A stretch of 64,000 nucleotides of DNA from Rhizobium sp. RU33A (lineage in GTDB: Bacteria; Pseudomonadota; Alphaproteobacteria; Rhizobiales; Rhizobiaceae): contig NZ_FTMQ01000001.1 in the NCBI RefSeq assembly GCF_900156055.1, forward strand, positions 558,001 through 622,000, in the 5' to 3' direction. Position 1 is the stretch's first letter. Each line of letters begins with the position of its first letter. Under the pieces are notes generated by a model that saw only the letters and a list, made by a program, of their open reading frames with translations, made no database searches and was not told where the DNA came from. Below are positions 1-12,500 of this stretch, in pieces. A program made the position numbers and the translations under genes.

Positions 1-540
1 TGCCCGGATGACCCGCAGATCTTCTTCGATGCCGAAGCCGACCTTGATCTTGGATGCGTGAAAGCCCTGGGAGCGATAGAGTGCAATGTCGTTCGCATTG
101 TCCTCGACCCGATCAACGCCGTCGCGCTTGAAGCTGCCGGTCGCGTAGGCCTTCACGCTTTCGCGGAAGCGTCCACCGAGCAGCGTCGACACGGATGTAC
201 CGAAATGCTTGCCCTTGATATCCCAAAGCGCGATGTCGATGCCCGACAGTGCGGTGAGCGTCAGGCCGCGCTGGCCCTGGTCGCGAAGGGCGTTATAGAG
301 AACCGCCCAGATCTTCTCGGTCTCCAGCGGGTTCATGCCGATCAGCCAGTTGCGATAGGCCGCGACCACTGCCGCATTCGGCCGGGCCGGCCCGAGGCAT
401 TCGCCCCAGCCCGTCAGCCCGTTGTCGCAGACGATCTCGACCAGCACATGCGCCCGCCGGTCGAAGCGCATGGAAGCGCTCTGGAACGGGACGGCGAGCC
501 TGTGCTCGAGAAGATGGGTGCGAACCTCTGCGATCTTCAT
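1..540 (-). CDS. gci: D-galactarolactone cycloisomerase (enolase superfamily), 3' end cut by window edge
   Basis: The first 180 codons are visible, running leftward out of the window. The product starts MKIAEVRTHLLEHRL and has the N-terminal capping domain of the mandelate racemase/muconate lactonising subgroup of the enolase superfamily, then a KIKVG segment near residue 166 that carries the catalytic-lysine (KxK) motif. The metal ligands and the rest of the barrel lie outside the window. From memory the sequence closely resembles Agrobacterium Gci, which opens galactaro-1,4-lactone to 3-deoxy-2-keto-hexarate after uronate dehydrogenase. It sits 17 bp downstream of kdgD in the same direction, so the two are probably co-transcribed. 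Another acid-sugar lactonising or dehydrating member of the family is the main alternative. Confidence 0.85.
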   Translation of the reverse strand, partial: MKIAEVRTHLLEHRLAVPFQSASMRFDRRAHVLVEIVCDNGLTGWGECLGPARPNAAVVAAYRNWLIGMNPLETEKIWAVLYNALRDQGQRGLTLTALSGIDIALWDIKGKHFGTSVSTLLGGRFRESVKAYATGSFKRDGVDRVEDNANDIALYRSQGFHASKIKVGFGIEEDLRVIRA

Positions 541-557
541 GTCAGCGCGTCCTTTGC

Positions 558-1532
<975 letters not shown>

Positions 1533-1544
<12 letters not shown>

Positions 1545-2276
1545 TTGGCGCTGCTCGCGCAAAAGGGCGCGGTAGCGCGCCTGACTGCCGCGCAAATGTC
1601 GGCGCATCGCGTCGCGCGCGGCCTCCTCGTCGCCCTGCGAAATCGCCTCGACAATGTCTGCATGTTCGGCATCGATGAGGCGCAGATAAGCGGACTGATC
1701 TTCCTCGCCGTCTTCATCGCGCAAGGCGGCCCGCGGGATGACATTCTTGCCGATCATGGCCAGAAATTCACGGAAACGGGGGTTGTTGGTCGCTTCTGCG
1801 ATGGCGAGATGCAGGGCGAAATCGGCTTCCGTGGTCGATTGCCCTGCCTCAAGACAGGCGCGGATAGCGTAGTGTCGTTCAAGTATGACTTCTTCCTGTG
1901 CGGGGGAGCGTCGCAATGCGGCGAGGCCTGCAGCCTCTACTTCGACTGCCGTTCTGAGCTCCAGCAGTTCAATCATCGACGAAACGCGCGCCGGATCCAC
2001 ATTGCCGATCAGCAAGGGGGCAGGTGTCGGCTCCTGAGGTGTGAGGACGAAAACGCCAGCGCCCTGGCGGGCCTCGACCAGCCGGTCAGCCCGCAGCGAA
2101 GCGATCGCTTCGCGCACGACGGTTCGCGACACGCCATGGGCTTCTGATAGCTGGGCTTCGCTTGGCAGCTTGCTGCCCGGTGGAAACTGGCCGGCACCGA
2201 TCGCCTTTCTGAGCGTATCGCCAAGTCTCTGCACCAGGGTACCCGCGCCCGCCTCATTCCTTGCTTGCAATGCCAT
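1533..2276 (-). CDS. FadR-subfamily GntR transcriptional regulator, probable uronate-pathway repressor
   Basis: This 247-aa protein has an N-terminal winged helix (LPSEAQLSEAHGVSRTVVREA, split here as residues about 38-58) followed by an all-helical FCD ligand-binding domain with the usual acidic and histidine metal/ligand residues. The start at 2276 (MALQARNEAG) has GGGGA 8 bp upstream. Longer in-frame starts at 2321 and 2405 have poorer ribosome-binding sites and no conserved extra sequence. The gene lies between kdgD and the divergent udh, and both promoters carry the same operator-like motif, so it probably senses a uronate or aldarate intermediate and represses the pathway. The ligand is not determinable from sequence. 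Confidence 0.85.
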
Positions 2277-2367
2277 CCGTATTTCCCCGTCTTCTAAACG
2301 CCCCGGCTGCAAATATTCCATGCTTGCGCCTGCTTTGACCAGCCTGTGGCCCCCAAGGTCTACGATA

Positions 2368-2395
2368 TTGACCGGGTAAGGGCAACCTGTATGAT
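2368..2395 (+). promoter_or_regulatory. Sigma70-type promoter for udh
   Basis: TTGACC (2368-2373) and TATGAT (2390-2395) are separated by 16 bp, placing the start site about 25 bp before the GTG of udh. The -10 hexamer is part of the perfect inverted repeat TATGAT-N10-ATCATA (2390-2411) and of the operator-like motif at 2386-2404. Confidence 0.65.
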
Positions 2396-2404
2396 AAGTT
2401 GACA
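2386..2404. promoter_or_regulatory. Putative operator of the FadR-type uronate regulator (site 2)
   Basis: The motif CCTGTATGATAAGTTGACA matches the reverse complement of the site before kdgD apart from a two-base spacing difference and one substitution in the core. It covers the udh -10 hexamer, the position expected for a repressor. It also lies upstream of the divergent regulator gene, so autoregulation is possible. Confidence 0.5.
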
Positions 2405-2428
2405 AATCATATCAGGGGGGAAAGCGGC

Positions 2429-3226
2429 GTGAAAAGACTTTTGCTGACGGGGGCTGCCGGCGGGTTGGGCAGCGCAATGCGCGGGCGCTTGAAGGGGCTT
2501 GCGGAGATCGTCAGGGTCTCGGATATCGTTGATCTCGGTCAGCTCGCTGAGCATGAGGAGGCAATGGTTTGCGATCTTGGCGATCGGGCGGCCGTCGACA
2601 GGCTCGTTGAAGGCTGTGACGCCATCATCCATCTTGGTGGCATCTCGGTTGAAGACAAGTTCTCCAAGATCATGAATGCCAATCTGCTTGGTCTTTACAA
2701 TCTCTATGAGGCCGCGCGCGCGAACGACATGCCACGCATCCTGTTTGCCAGCTCCAACCATACGATCGGCTTTTATCGCCAGGACGAGTATCTCGACCAC
2801 GAGATGCCCATGCGCCCGGACGGGCTTTACGGCGTGTCCAAATGCTTTGGCGAGGCGCTCGCACGCATGTATTTCGAAAAGTTCGGCCAGGAGACGGCTC
2901 TGGTGCGCATCGGCAGTTGCATGGAGAAGCCGAAAAACCACCGCATGCTCTCCACCTGGATGAGTTACGACGACTTCCTGTCGATGATCGAATGCATCTT
3001 CCGTGTCCCGCGCCTGGGCTGCCCGGTGATCTGGGGTTGCTCGAACAACGACACCCGCTGGTGGGACAATTCCCATGTCTCTTATCTCGGCTGGCAGCCG
3101 AAGGACAATGCCGAGCGCTTCCGTGCCGAGATCGATGCAACGGTGGCAAGGCCGAAGCCGGGCGATACGATCGCGGTCTATCAGGGTGGCCCCTTCATCA
3201 ACGACCCGATCTTCGCGGAAGGCTGA
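2429..3226 (+). CDS. udh: Uronate dehydrogenase
   Basis: This 265-aa short-chain/extended NAD-dependent dehydrogenase oxidises D-galacturonate or D-glucuronate to the aldarolactone. The Rossmann motif GAAGGLG is near the N-terminus. The catalytic YGVSK (Tyr-x3-Lys) and the conserved stretches SSNHTIG and QETALVRIGSC match Agrobacterium Udh as I remember it. The start is taken as GTG at 2429 because a strong AGGGGGGAAA ribosome-binding site precedes it and the family begins with KRLL. The TTG at 2399 that would extend the frame lies inside the promoter. The gene is divergent from the FadR-type regulator and opens the pathway completed by gci and kdgD. Confidence 0.92.
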   Translation: MKRLLLTGAAGGLGSAMRGRLKGLAEIVRVSDIVDLGQLAEHEEAMVCDLGDRAAVDRLVEGCDAIIHLGGISVEDKFSKIMNANLLGLYNLYEAARANDMPRILFASSNHTIGFYRQDEYLDHEMPMRPDGLYGVSKCFGEALARMYFEKFGQETALVRIGSCMEKPKNHRMLSTWMSYDDFLSMIECIFRVPRLGCPVIWGCSNNDTRWWDNSHVSYLGWQPKDNAERFRAEIDATVARPKPGDTIAVYQGGPFINDPIFAEG

Positions 3227-3250
3227 TCTTGTCGTCCCGTTTTCTTGAGT

Positions 3251-3290
3251 GGCCGGATACCTGACGGGTGTCCGGCCTTTGCTTGTTTTC
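3251..3290 (+). terminator. Rho-independent terminator after udh
   Basis: A 10-bp stem GGCCGGATAC/GTGTCCGGCC with one G-U pair and a 7-nt loop is followed by the T-rich tract TTTGCTTGTTTTC. It lies 24 bp after the udh stop. Confidence 0.8.
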
Positions 3291-3515
3291 AGCGGCCCTC
3301 TGGATACTGCTTCAAATGGACTTGGTGCTCGCACGTGCAATCGATGGATGCCATTCCGGTCGCCGGAGCTCATTCGTTAAAATTTGAGTAAACTGCAGAA
3401 ATAAAAGGATTTTTCGGTCCTAGATTAACTTCTTTTTCAATAATGGTCGCTGCAAGCATAACCCGTTATGTATTGAGGGTTAAGAAACCGTTGCACTTGC
3501 CCCGGCATGGGGATT

Positions 3516-3547
3516 TAACTGCCCTCAACTTGTTAAGGGGTGAGTTA
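3516..3547 (+). promoter_or_regulatory. Possible hairpin covering the ribosome-binding site of the adhesin gene
   Basis: In the 260-bp A+T-richer leader (3291-3549), TAACT (3516-3520) can pair with AGTTA (3543-3547), and CCCT (3522-3525) with AGGG (3536-3539). The second pairing places the Shine-Dalgarno AAGGGG in a stem just before the ATG at 3550. A further CCCC/GGGG hairpin lies at about 3500-3512. I found no convincing sigma70 hexamers in this leader. Translational control is inference. Confidence 0.35.
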
Positions 3548-3549
3548 CC

Positions 3550-6500
3550 ATGTCCATCGAAGATCCGCGCCTGTCCAGCATCGACAATACTTCCGCAGCC
3601 GACGAGTTCGACTCTGCGGTCGAGCAGCATCTGGGTTTCGCAAGCGAGACCATGGAAGGGATTGAGGTCGCCCAGGCGGAAACGCCCGACGCCGGTCGCA
3701 CCGACCGCTTGCCGGCCCAGCAGCCGGCTGACGTCGCCGCAGCCGTGATCCCGAGCGAAGTAACGCCCGACAACGAGAATGTCGTGACGCTGCCGGCCGG
3801 CATTGAACTCGACAACCTCGAATTCCAGGTCGACGGTGAAAACCTCGTCCTCGTCCTCGCGGACGGCACCGAGATCACCGTGATTGGTGGCGCTGCAAAC
3901 ATCCCGACCTTTGTGGTCGGCGATGTCGAGCTGCCGCAGGTCGCGCTCTTTGCCGCCCTTGAAGAAAGCAACATCAACGTTGCGGCCGGTCCCGACGGCA
4001 CCTTCTCGGCCCAGGGTGCGCCCATCAGCAGCCGCAGCTTCAATGACGATCCGATCGGCCCTGGCCCGGAAGATCTGGCCCTGGCAGATCTGCTGGGCGA
4101 TACCAGCTTCGGTGACGAGCTTCGCACCGCGCAGATCTTCGGCGGCAATGGCCGCCCCTCCATCACGACCCCGCTGACGACCTCGTTCATCTATGACGAA
4201 GCTGTTATTGCGGGCGGCGATGGCGTGAAGATCATCAGCGGTCGTCTGCCCTTCAACGCGGGCCCGGATTCCGGGACGATCACCGCCATCAATTTCGTCG
4301 GCGCATCCGATGTCAATGAAGGTGATGGCCTCAAGGTCCTCGGCGGCTTTACTTCGGGCGGTCGTCCGATCACGGTCACGAGCCTCCCGGCGCCGACCGA
4401 CGCTGCGGACCTCGACTTCATCGCGCTCGAAGGCCGCGATTCCGCCGGCAACCTCGTCTTCACCATCACGGTTACGAACCGTGTCACGGGCGACTTCACA
4501 TTCGAACTCGTCGGCAAACTCGAGCATCCGGATGCCGGCCAGAACGGTTCCCAGGATGATCTCGATGACCTTCTGCGTCTCGGCTTTACCTATACCGTCA
4601 CCGACCGGGACGGCGACAGCGTCACCGGCTCATTCAACATCGATGTGCAGGACGATGCGCCGACGATTGGCGCGCCGGTAGATGGCGTTGTCGTCGAGGA
4701 TACTATGTCCCCCCGTGGCGATTCTCCGTATGAGCCGGAGTTGAAGCTTCTGTACGATGGCCCAGATGCGGGCTTCAAGGTCTCGACGGCCGAGGGCTCG
4801 CTCGCCATCCGTTGGGGTGCTGATAACGATCTGAAGAGTGAAGATGTTTCGGACCAGAACTTCGGCGATGACGATCCGGTCGGCCGCACTGTCAGCTTCA
4901 CCGGTCTGACAGAAGAATCCACCTACGAGGAAATCGTCGAAGCCATCCCGGTTCTGGCTGGCCTGCGCTCTGATGGTACGCCTCTGGATTACCGGATTGA
5001 ACGGACCGTTGTGAATGGCGTCTGGAACGGTGGCTATCAGCTGATCGCGTTCAAGGATGTGCCTGATCGCGGTGAAGAGCTGGATTATAAGGAGCTTCGC
5101 TTCTCGAAAGACGATTTTGGCGGCGATGTCTTCATCATTACGCTCGATCCGACGACGGCCAACGGCACCTACACCTTCCAGCTGATCGGCAACCTCGACC
5201 ATTATGAGCCCGTGGTTATCGTAGACGAACCGCGTGGCAACGACACGGTCGTTGTACTGCCCCCATCCGATACGCCGGTGCTCCAGGCGGTCATATTTGA
5301 TGGCGAAGTGAAGCCAAGCTTCAAGCCCGTCGACTTCCTCGACTTCGAGATCCCTTTCACCGCAACCGATTCCGATGGTGACAGTGTTAATGGTACCGTC
5401 ACCGTCCGCGTCGAAGACGACGAGCCGGTCGCGCGCGGCGAGCCGCTTCTCTTCGAGGTTGACGAAGACGACATCTCGACGATTGGTAGGGATTACCCGG
5501 GCGAGTCGCTCGGCACGAGCCCGAACGATGGCGATGAGCGCGATGGTTCGTTCACCGGCAGCGAGTATTCGAACGGGCCAGGTGCTGCAACCGTTTCGGG
5601 GAACCTTCGCGGTATCGTTGATTTCGGCGCTGACAATCGTCTCACACAGTTCTCGATCATCGACGAAGCAGCCGCGCGCACCGCACTTACGAAGCTCGGT
5701 TTGACGTCGAAGGGTGGACCTCTGTCCTTCGACGTCATTGGCGACACGCTCTATGCATTCGTGAATGCTGGGCAGCCGGGCGTCGAGTACAATGCCGGTC
5801 AGGACCGCTTGGTGTTCTCGCTGCAGGTCCAATGGTGGGGTGAGTTCAAGTTCGAGCTTCACGATCAGGTCGATCATGACCGCCCGTCATTCGGCGCGGA
5901 TCAGAATAGCGACCTCCAGGATATTCTGCCACTTGAAGACGTAACCGCGATCGACTTCGGCGCACTGATCCAAGCGACCGACTTTGACGGCGACAGCACT
6001 CCGCTTACCGGTTTCGTGTCTATCACCATCACTGACGACGTTCCGGAACTCGTACGCGGTGCTTCAGAAGACCGTACGGTTGATGAAGACGACATTTCCA
6101 CGCTTGGTGACCGTTACCCCGGTGAATCGCTCGGAACGAGCCCGAACGATGGCAATGCCGACGGCTCCTTTACCGGTAGCCAGGGCAACAACCAGCCCGG
6201 CCCGGCGTTCCTCTCGGGGTCGCTGGCAAGTCTCGTCAAGTCTGGCGCCGACGAATCGCTGACCTTCTCGTTCATCAACGGCGATGTTGCCCGTGGCATG
6301 CTGGAGAGCCTCGGCCTTTCTTCTAAGGGTGCCGAACTCAGCTACGAGATTCGCAATGGTATCCTCTACGCCTTCGACAACGCTGGCGACGACCTTGGCA
6401 AAAGCTACGACCCACAGTTTGGTGATCGTCTCGTCTTCGAGCTGAAGCTGAACGGCAACGGAACTTACGAATTCCGCCTCCACGATCAGCTCGACCACGA

Positions 6501-9500
6501 CCTCGGCAAGGGTGAGAACACCGATCTGCAGGACGGTTTCCGTTACAAGGATGTCGAGGCAATCGACTTTGGTTCGGTCATCAAGGCAACCGACTTTGAC
6601 GGCGACAGCGTCATCCTCAAGGATGCCTTCTCGATCACAATCAAGGACGACGTTCCGGAACTGAGCGGTGCCAAGGAAGAGCGCCTCGTTGACGAAGACG
6701 ACATCAAGAACGGCCAGTCGACGGGTAACTTCCCGAATGATGGTAGTGGCGATGGCTCCTTCACCGGCAGCCAGAACAGCAACGGCAACGGTCCGGCCAA
6801 CATCTCGGGTTCGCTTGCCAACCTGATCAAGGGCGGCGCGGACGATGCGGTGAAGTTCTCCTTCATCAGCGAACAGACGGCGGTCTCGGCACTGCGGGAC
6901 CTTGGCCTGTCGTCGCAGGGCGTCAAGCTCAGCTACGACATCCAGGGCAAGACGCTTTATGCCTATGATAACGACGCCGGCAATTCCGGTTATGGCGAAG
7001 GCGACCGCCTTGTCTTCAAGCTCACGGTCAACGAAGACGGCTCCTACACGTTCGAACTTCACGACCAGCTCGACCATGATCTCGGGCAGGGTGAAAACAC
7101 CGACCTGCAGGACGGTTTCCGTTACAAGGATGTCGAGGCAATCGATTTCGGTTCGATCATCAAGGCGACCGACTTTGACGGCGACAGCGTCATCCTGAAG
7201 GATGCCTTCTCGATCACCATCAAGGACGACGTTCCGGAACTGAGTGGCAAAGAAGAGAACCGCCTCGTCGATGAAGACGATATCAAGAATGGCCAGTCGA
7301 CGGGTAACTCCCCCAATGATGGTAGTGGAGATGGCTCCTTCACCGGCAGCCAGAACAGCAACGGCAACGGTCCCGCCAACATCTCGGGTTCGCTTTCCAA
7401 CCTGATCAGGGGCGGTGCGGACGATACGGTCAATTTCTCCTTCATCAGCGAGCAGACAGCGGTTTCGGCGCTGCGGTACCTCGGTCTGTCGTCCAAGGGA
7501 GCAGAGCTTAGCTACGACATCCAGGGCAATACGCTCTATGCCTATGACAATAACGACCGCAATTCTGACTATGGCCACGGTGACCGCCTGGTCTTCAAGC
7601 TGACGGTCAACCAAGACGGCTCCTACACGTTCGAACTTCACGACCAGCTCGACCACAATCGCGGCAAGGGTGAAAACACCGATCTGCAGGACGATTTCCG
7701 TTACAAGGATGTCGAGGCGATCGATTTCGGTTCGATCATCAAGGCGACCGACTATGACGGCGACAGCGTCATCCTGAAGGATGCCTTCTCGATCACCATC
7801 AAGGACGACGTTCCGACCGCTGTTGCACGCAACACCGACGAGACCCTTGTGGTCGATGAAAGTGACAAGCGGCAGAACGACGATGTAACGGGCCCGCTCG
7901 ACGTCTTCAGGCATGTCGGCATGAAGGGTACTGATCCGGACATGTCGGCTCAGTTCGCTCAGCAGTCGAACTTCGTGGCTGCAACGATCAACGGTGGCGC
8001 CGATGACGACGTAAACGTCGACTGGGCTCTGAAGATCAATGGTGGTAATGGCACCGCCTCTGGCCTGTTCACGACTGAAGGCCGCGCCATAGTATTGTTC
8101 TTCGAGAATGGCCTGATTGTCGGTCGCTACGACCGCCCGAATGATGGTAACACCGAAGTCAATTCTTCTGATCCGGCTGCCTTTGCCCTGCACCTTTCGG
8201 ACAATGGCACCCTCTCTATGGTCCAGTATGTCTCGATTAAGCACGATGATCCGTCCGATCACGACGAGAACAACGACGCGAATGACGGCGACTTGTCGAC
8301 CGCATTGCAGACCCTCGCCGGAAAGGTCAACGCCGTCCTGACGGTTACTGACTTCGATGGCGACAAAGCCGTCAGCGAAGTGGCCGTGGGCGATCGCATC
8401 CAGTTCCATGACGATGGCCCGAGTGTGAAGTCCGGCTCACTGACGATCAAGGTCGATGAGGATGGCTTGTCCTCCGCAGCGCCCGACGCATCACGTCCGG
8501 GGGAGGTTGCTGGAAACGGTTTCGCTTTGGTCTCTGGTGTCGCAGGGACCCTCACGGCACTCTTCAACTTTGGTGCCGATGGCGCCCATGCGACGGAAGC
8601 CGTCACGCTCCAGCCGACAACCCTGCCGGTGGACTCAGGCCTGAACTCGCAAGGCGCTGATGTCATGATCAAGGTGGTCGGCAACACGCTGACTGGCTAC
8701 GTTGCCGGCACGCCGGAACGTGTGGTCTTCGAAATGAAGGTCTATGCGAACGGCTCCTATGAGTTCGAACTAAAGGGCCAGATCGACCATGAGTCGCTCG
8801 ACGGCGTGGCGAGCGGCACGAACGGCGAATTCGACAATGCTGAAAACGCAGTGTCTCTCGACCTGTCGCGGTTCATCGTCGGCAAGGATGGTGACGGCGA
8901 TACGGTAACGCTGACGACCGGCAAGCTCGTGATCGAGATCCAGGACGATATCCCGGTCCTGACGACGGCGAATGAGGCAATCACCGTCATCGCTCCGGAA
9001 GTTGTCGATCCGATCCCAGGCAAGGTGGCGAACTTTGTTCTCGTGCTGGACATGTCGGGCAGTATTGATCGGGATCTCTCCACGCTGAAAGCGCAGGTAC
9101 AGGACTTCCTCGCAAAGGTCAGCCAGTCCGGAGCCAAGGACGTTCGCGTCCATCTCGTCGAGTTTGGTGAAGAAAGCTCCGCGGTCGGAACCTACGATCT
9201 GATCGTCAACGGCGCAGTCCAGCAAACCGCGCTGAACCAGGCGCTGCAGGATGTTCGCAACCTGAATGACGACGGTGGCACCAACTACGAAGCTGGTCTC
9301 CAGCAGGCTCTGCAGTGGATCGAGGGCGTTGCGTCCACATCCATCGACGTGACCTCGACCCTGAAGTCGTTCGACGCCAACAGCGGTTCGGGCTACGATC
9401 GGGCCTATATCATCGGCAATGGATCGAAACAGATTGCTCTCGTATCCGGCTGGAATGTTCCTCGAGACCAGTTGGCGGACCTGATCAACGCCAACGGCAG

Positions 9501-12500
9501 TACGACGGGCGGTTTCGGCGCCAGCTCCGGTCTCAGCGACACGGACGTGGATCCTGGCCAGATGCTGCGCTTCGACTTCGGCGCGTTTGACGATTTCGAC
9601 GGCCCGAACGGTTATGCCAATACCGAAAACTTCAGTGGCATCCCAGTCACCAGCGCGACATTCAAGCTGGACGACAACAACCCTGGCAACACACAGTTCC
9701 AGTACAAGATCGTCTTCACCGACGGAACCTTCCAGTCGTCCTCGGTCGTGGTCGGCAATAGTTCGACCGACGTCGTCCTGAGCGGAAGCGGCGCAAACAG
9801 CGGCAAGACCATCGCTTACGTTGAGTTCACGGTCGGCTACGGTTATGGCGATGTGGATCTGCAGTCGGTAACGACGCTGGCCACGCAGCCCGGCACCCTG
9901 CCCAACGCAGACGTCAATCAGCTCATCTTCCTGTCGGATGGCGAGCCGAATATGACGAACAACGGCAATGCCAACGTCAGCCAGGCGATCGCAGCCATTC
10001 AGAACGAGCTGACGGCGATCAAGACCGACGGTGACACGACTGGACCGGATCAGGCTTTCAAGATCGAAGCCTTCGGCATCAACGCAAACAACACTGGCCT
10101 TGTTGTCCTCGGCAACGTCGAAGGTGGTACGTCGACGAACGTCAACAGTTCGGCCACGCTGTCCGCTGCTATGCAGAGCACGCTGAGCGGTCTTGCAGGC
10201 ACCCCCGGCCAGACCGGTCAGCCAGCGGTCGGCGAATTTGATCTCGGCGATCTCGTGAAGGTCGGTGCGGATGAGGTGGTAACCTTCGGCCTGAAGGCCG
10301 ATACCTCGGCACTCACCGCCCAGGCGCTCACCGTTGGCGCCGTGGCATTGACCTATGCCGTTGTCGGCAACGTCCTGACCGCCAAGGCAGGCAATGTCAC
10401 AGTCTTCACTCTCTCCATCGCAGCCAATGGTGAAGGCACCTTCACCCTAAACAAGCCGCTCGACGGCAACGCCGCCAAGGCAATCGACTTCTCCTCGATC
10501 ATCCAGGCGGTCGATGCCGATGGCGACGGAGTATCCCTGACTTCGGAAAAGTTTGTCATCACGGTGACCCCGCCGGATACGACGCCCCCAACTGTCGTGT
10601 CTATTTCCATGGCCGATACGGCGCTCAAGATCGGTGACACCTCGACGGTGACGATCACCTTCTCCGAGAAGGTTGTCGGCTTCGACAACAATGATGTCAC
10701 TGTCGAGAAAGGTCTGCTCGGTCCGCTGAGCAGCGCTGATGGTGGCATTACCTGGACGGCGGTGTTCACGCCGACGACCAACATCGAAGATACCACCAAT
10801 GTTGTGACGGTGGGCTCTGGTTACACCGATGTTGCCGGTAATGACGGCACGGGTCGGGTTGGCGACAACTATACAGTCGACACGAAGGCTCCGGTCGTCT
10901 CCTCGATCACGATGAGCGATGCAGCTCTGAAAATCGGTGACACCTCGACGGTGACGATCACCTTCTCCGAGAAGGTTGTCGGCTTCGACAACAATGATGT
11001 CACTGTCGAGAAAGGTCTGCTCGGTCCGCTGAGCAGCGCTGATGGTGGCATTACCTGGACGGCGGTGTTCACGCCGACGACCAACATCGAAGATACCACC
11101 AATGTTGTGACGGTGGGCTCTGGTTACACCGATGTTGCCGGTAATGACGGCACGGGTCGGGTTGGCGACAACTATACAGTCGACACGAAGGCTCCGACGG
11201 TCACGATCACGCTCGCGGACGACAATCTGACAGTTGGCCAAACCTCGCTTGTCACGTTCACCTTCAGCGAACGCGTAGAGGGATTCAGCAATGCCGATCT
11301 GGAGTTCGAGAACGGTACGCTTACGAATGTGGCGACCTCCAACGGAGGACTGACATGGACCGCGACATTCACACCGACTGCGGGCGTGAATGACGCATCC
11401 AACGTCATCAGGTTGAAGGCTGGTTCTGTCTTCGATTTGGCAGGGAACGCCAACGCTGATGCAAGCGTTTCCGGAAACATCGTCATTGATACGCGTCCGA
11501 CAGACCGGGATCCGACGGGGCAGGACAAGACCGTCAATCTGGTCGAAGACGTGACTTACACGTTCAAGACCTCAGACTTCGGTTTCCAAGACGCCGACGG
11601 CCACACGTTTGCTGGAATTACGGTGACCCCACCAGCCGGTACAACTGCGGGCAAGCTGATGCTGGGCAATTCGCAGATCTCCGCTAGCCAGTTCGTAAGT
11701 GCGGAGCAGATTGCTGCAGGTATGCTGACTTGGGCTCCTACGGACAATGTTCGCAGCTCTACCGGTGACGCTAGCTTTAAATTCTCGGTACGTGATTCCT
11801 CAGGAGCCTCAGATGGATCGCCAAATTCTATTAACCTCGATATGAGTGGTTTCAACTACTCAGATCTGGGCGACCCTTCAAACTCCACTTTCGGCGTGGG
11901 CAGCGGATACAGCAATATTTCAGTTGTCGGCACCTCCGATTCTGGTGGCGATTGGATTAACTTCGATATTGAAGGCGTGAGATTGTCGAACTTAAACTTT
12001 GAACGTTCGGACAATAATATGGAGATCGAGATAGGTGCTGGGAACGCTAGCCGCACCATTACGGCAATTAATCAATTCACATCTGCTAATGCAGTCGAAA
12101 CGGTCTATTTTGGCGACGCTTCCTATGCCGGCTACGGGTTGGGCAATGACGGCTACAACATCCGCCAAGGCACAGACGGCGGGAACGGGAACTCGAATGA
12201 CATCATTGCCGGATCAGCCGCCTCAGAGGTGATAAATGGTGGCAACGGCAGAGACCTGCTTTTCGGGAATGGTGGAAACGACACCATAAATGGTGACAGT
12301 GGAAACGATCTCATTTCGGGTGGTCTTGGTATTGACATCATCAATGGTGGTGAAGGTGATGATGTCATTGCTGGCGGAGGAGGTACTGATACACTGACGG
12401 GCGGGTCCGGACGTGATCGTTTTGTTTGGGGCGACGAACTGCTCTCTTCCGAAAACGCCGACCGCATCACCGACTATCGCGCGCAGGACGACATTATTGA

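Noticed and set aside
2360..3373. A 337-codon frame antisense to udh.
   Set aside because: It lacks known motifs and overlaps the whole of a well-supported gene; it is a high-GC shadow.
5417..7810. Regularly spaced near-identical blocks that could suggest a CRISPR-like or satellite array.
   Set aside because: The period is about 600 bp, the frame is continuous and the units are protein domains.
6064..8409. A 781-codon open frame antisense to the adhesin repeats, and similar long antisense frames at 4630-5877, 3466-4527 and 12652-13623.
   Set aside because: They mirror the repetitive, stop-poor codons of the adhesin, have no ribosome-binding sites or recognisable domains, and the sense frame is clearly the real protein.
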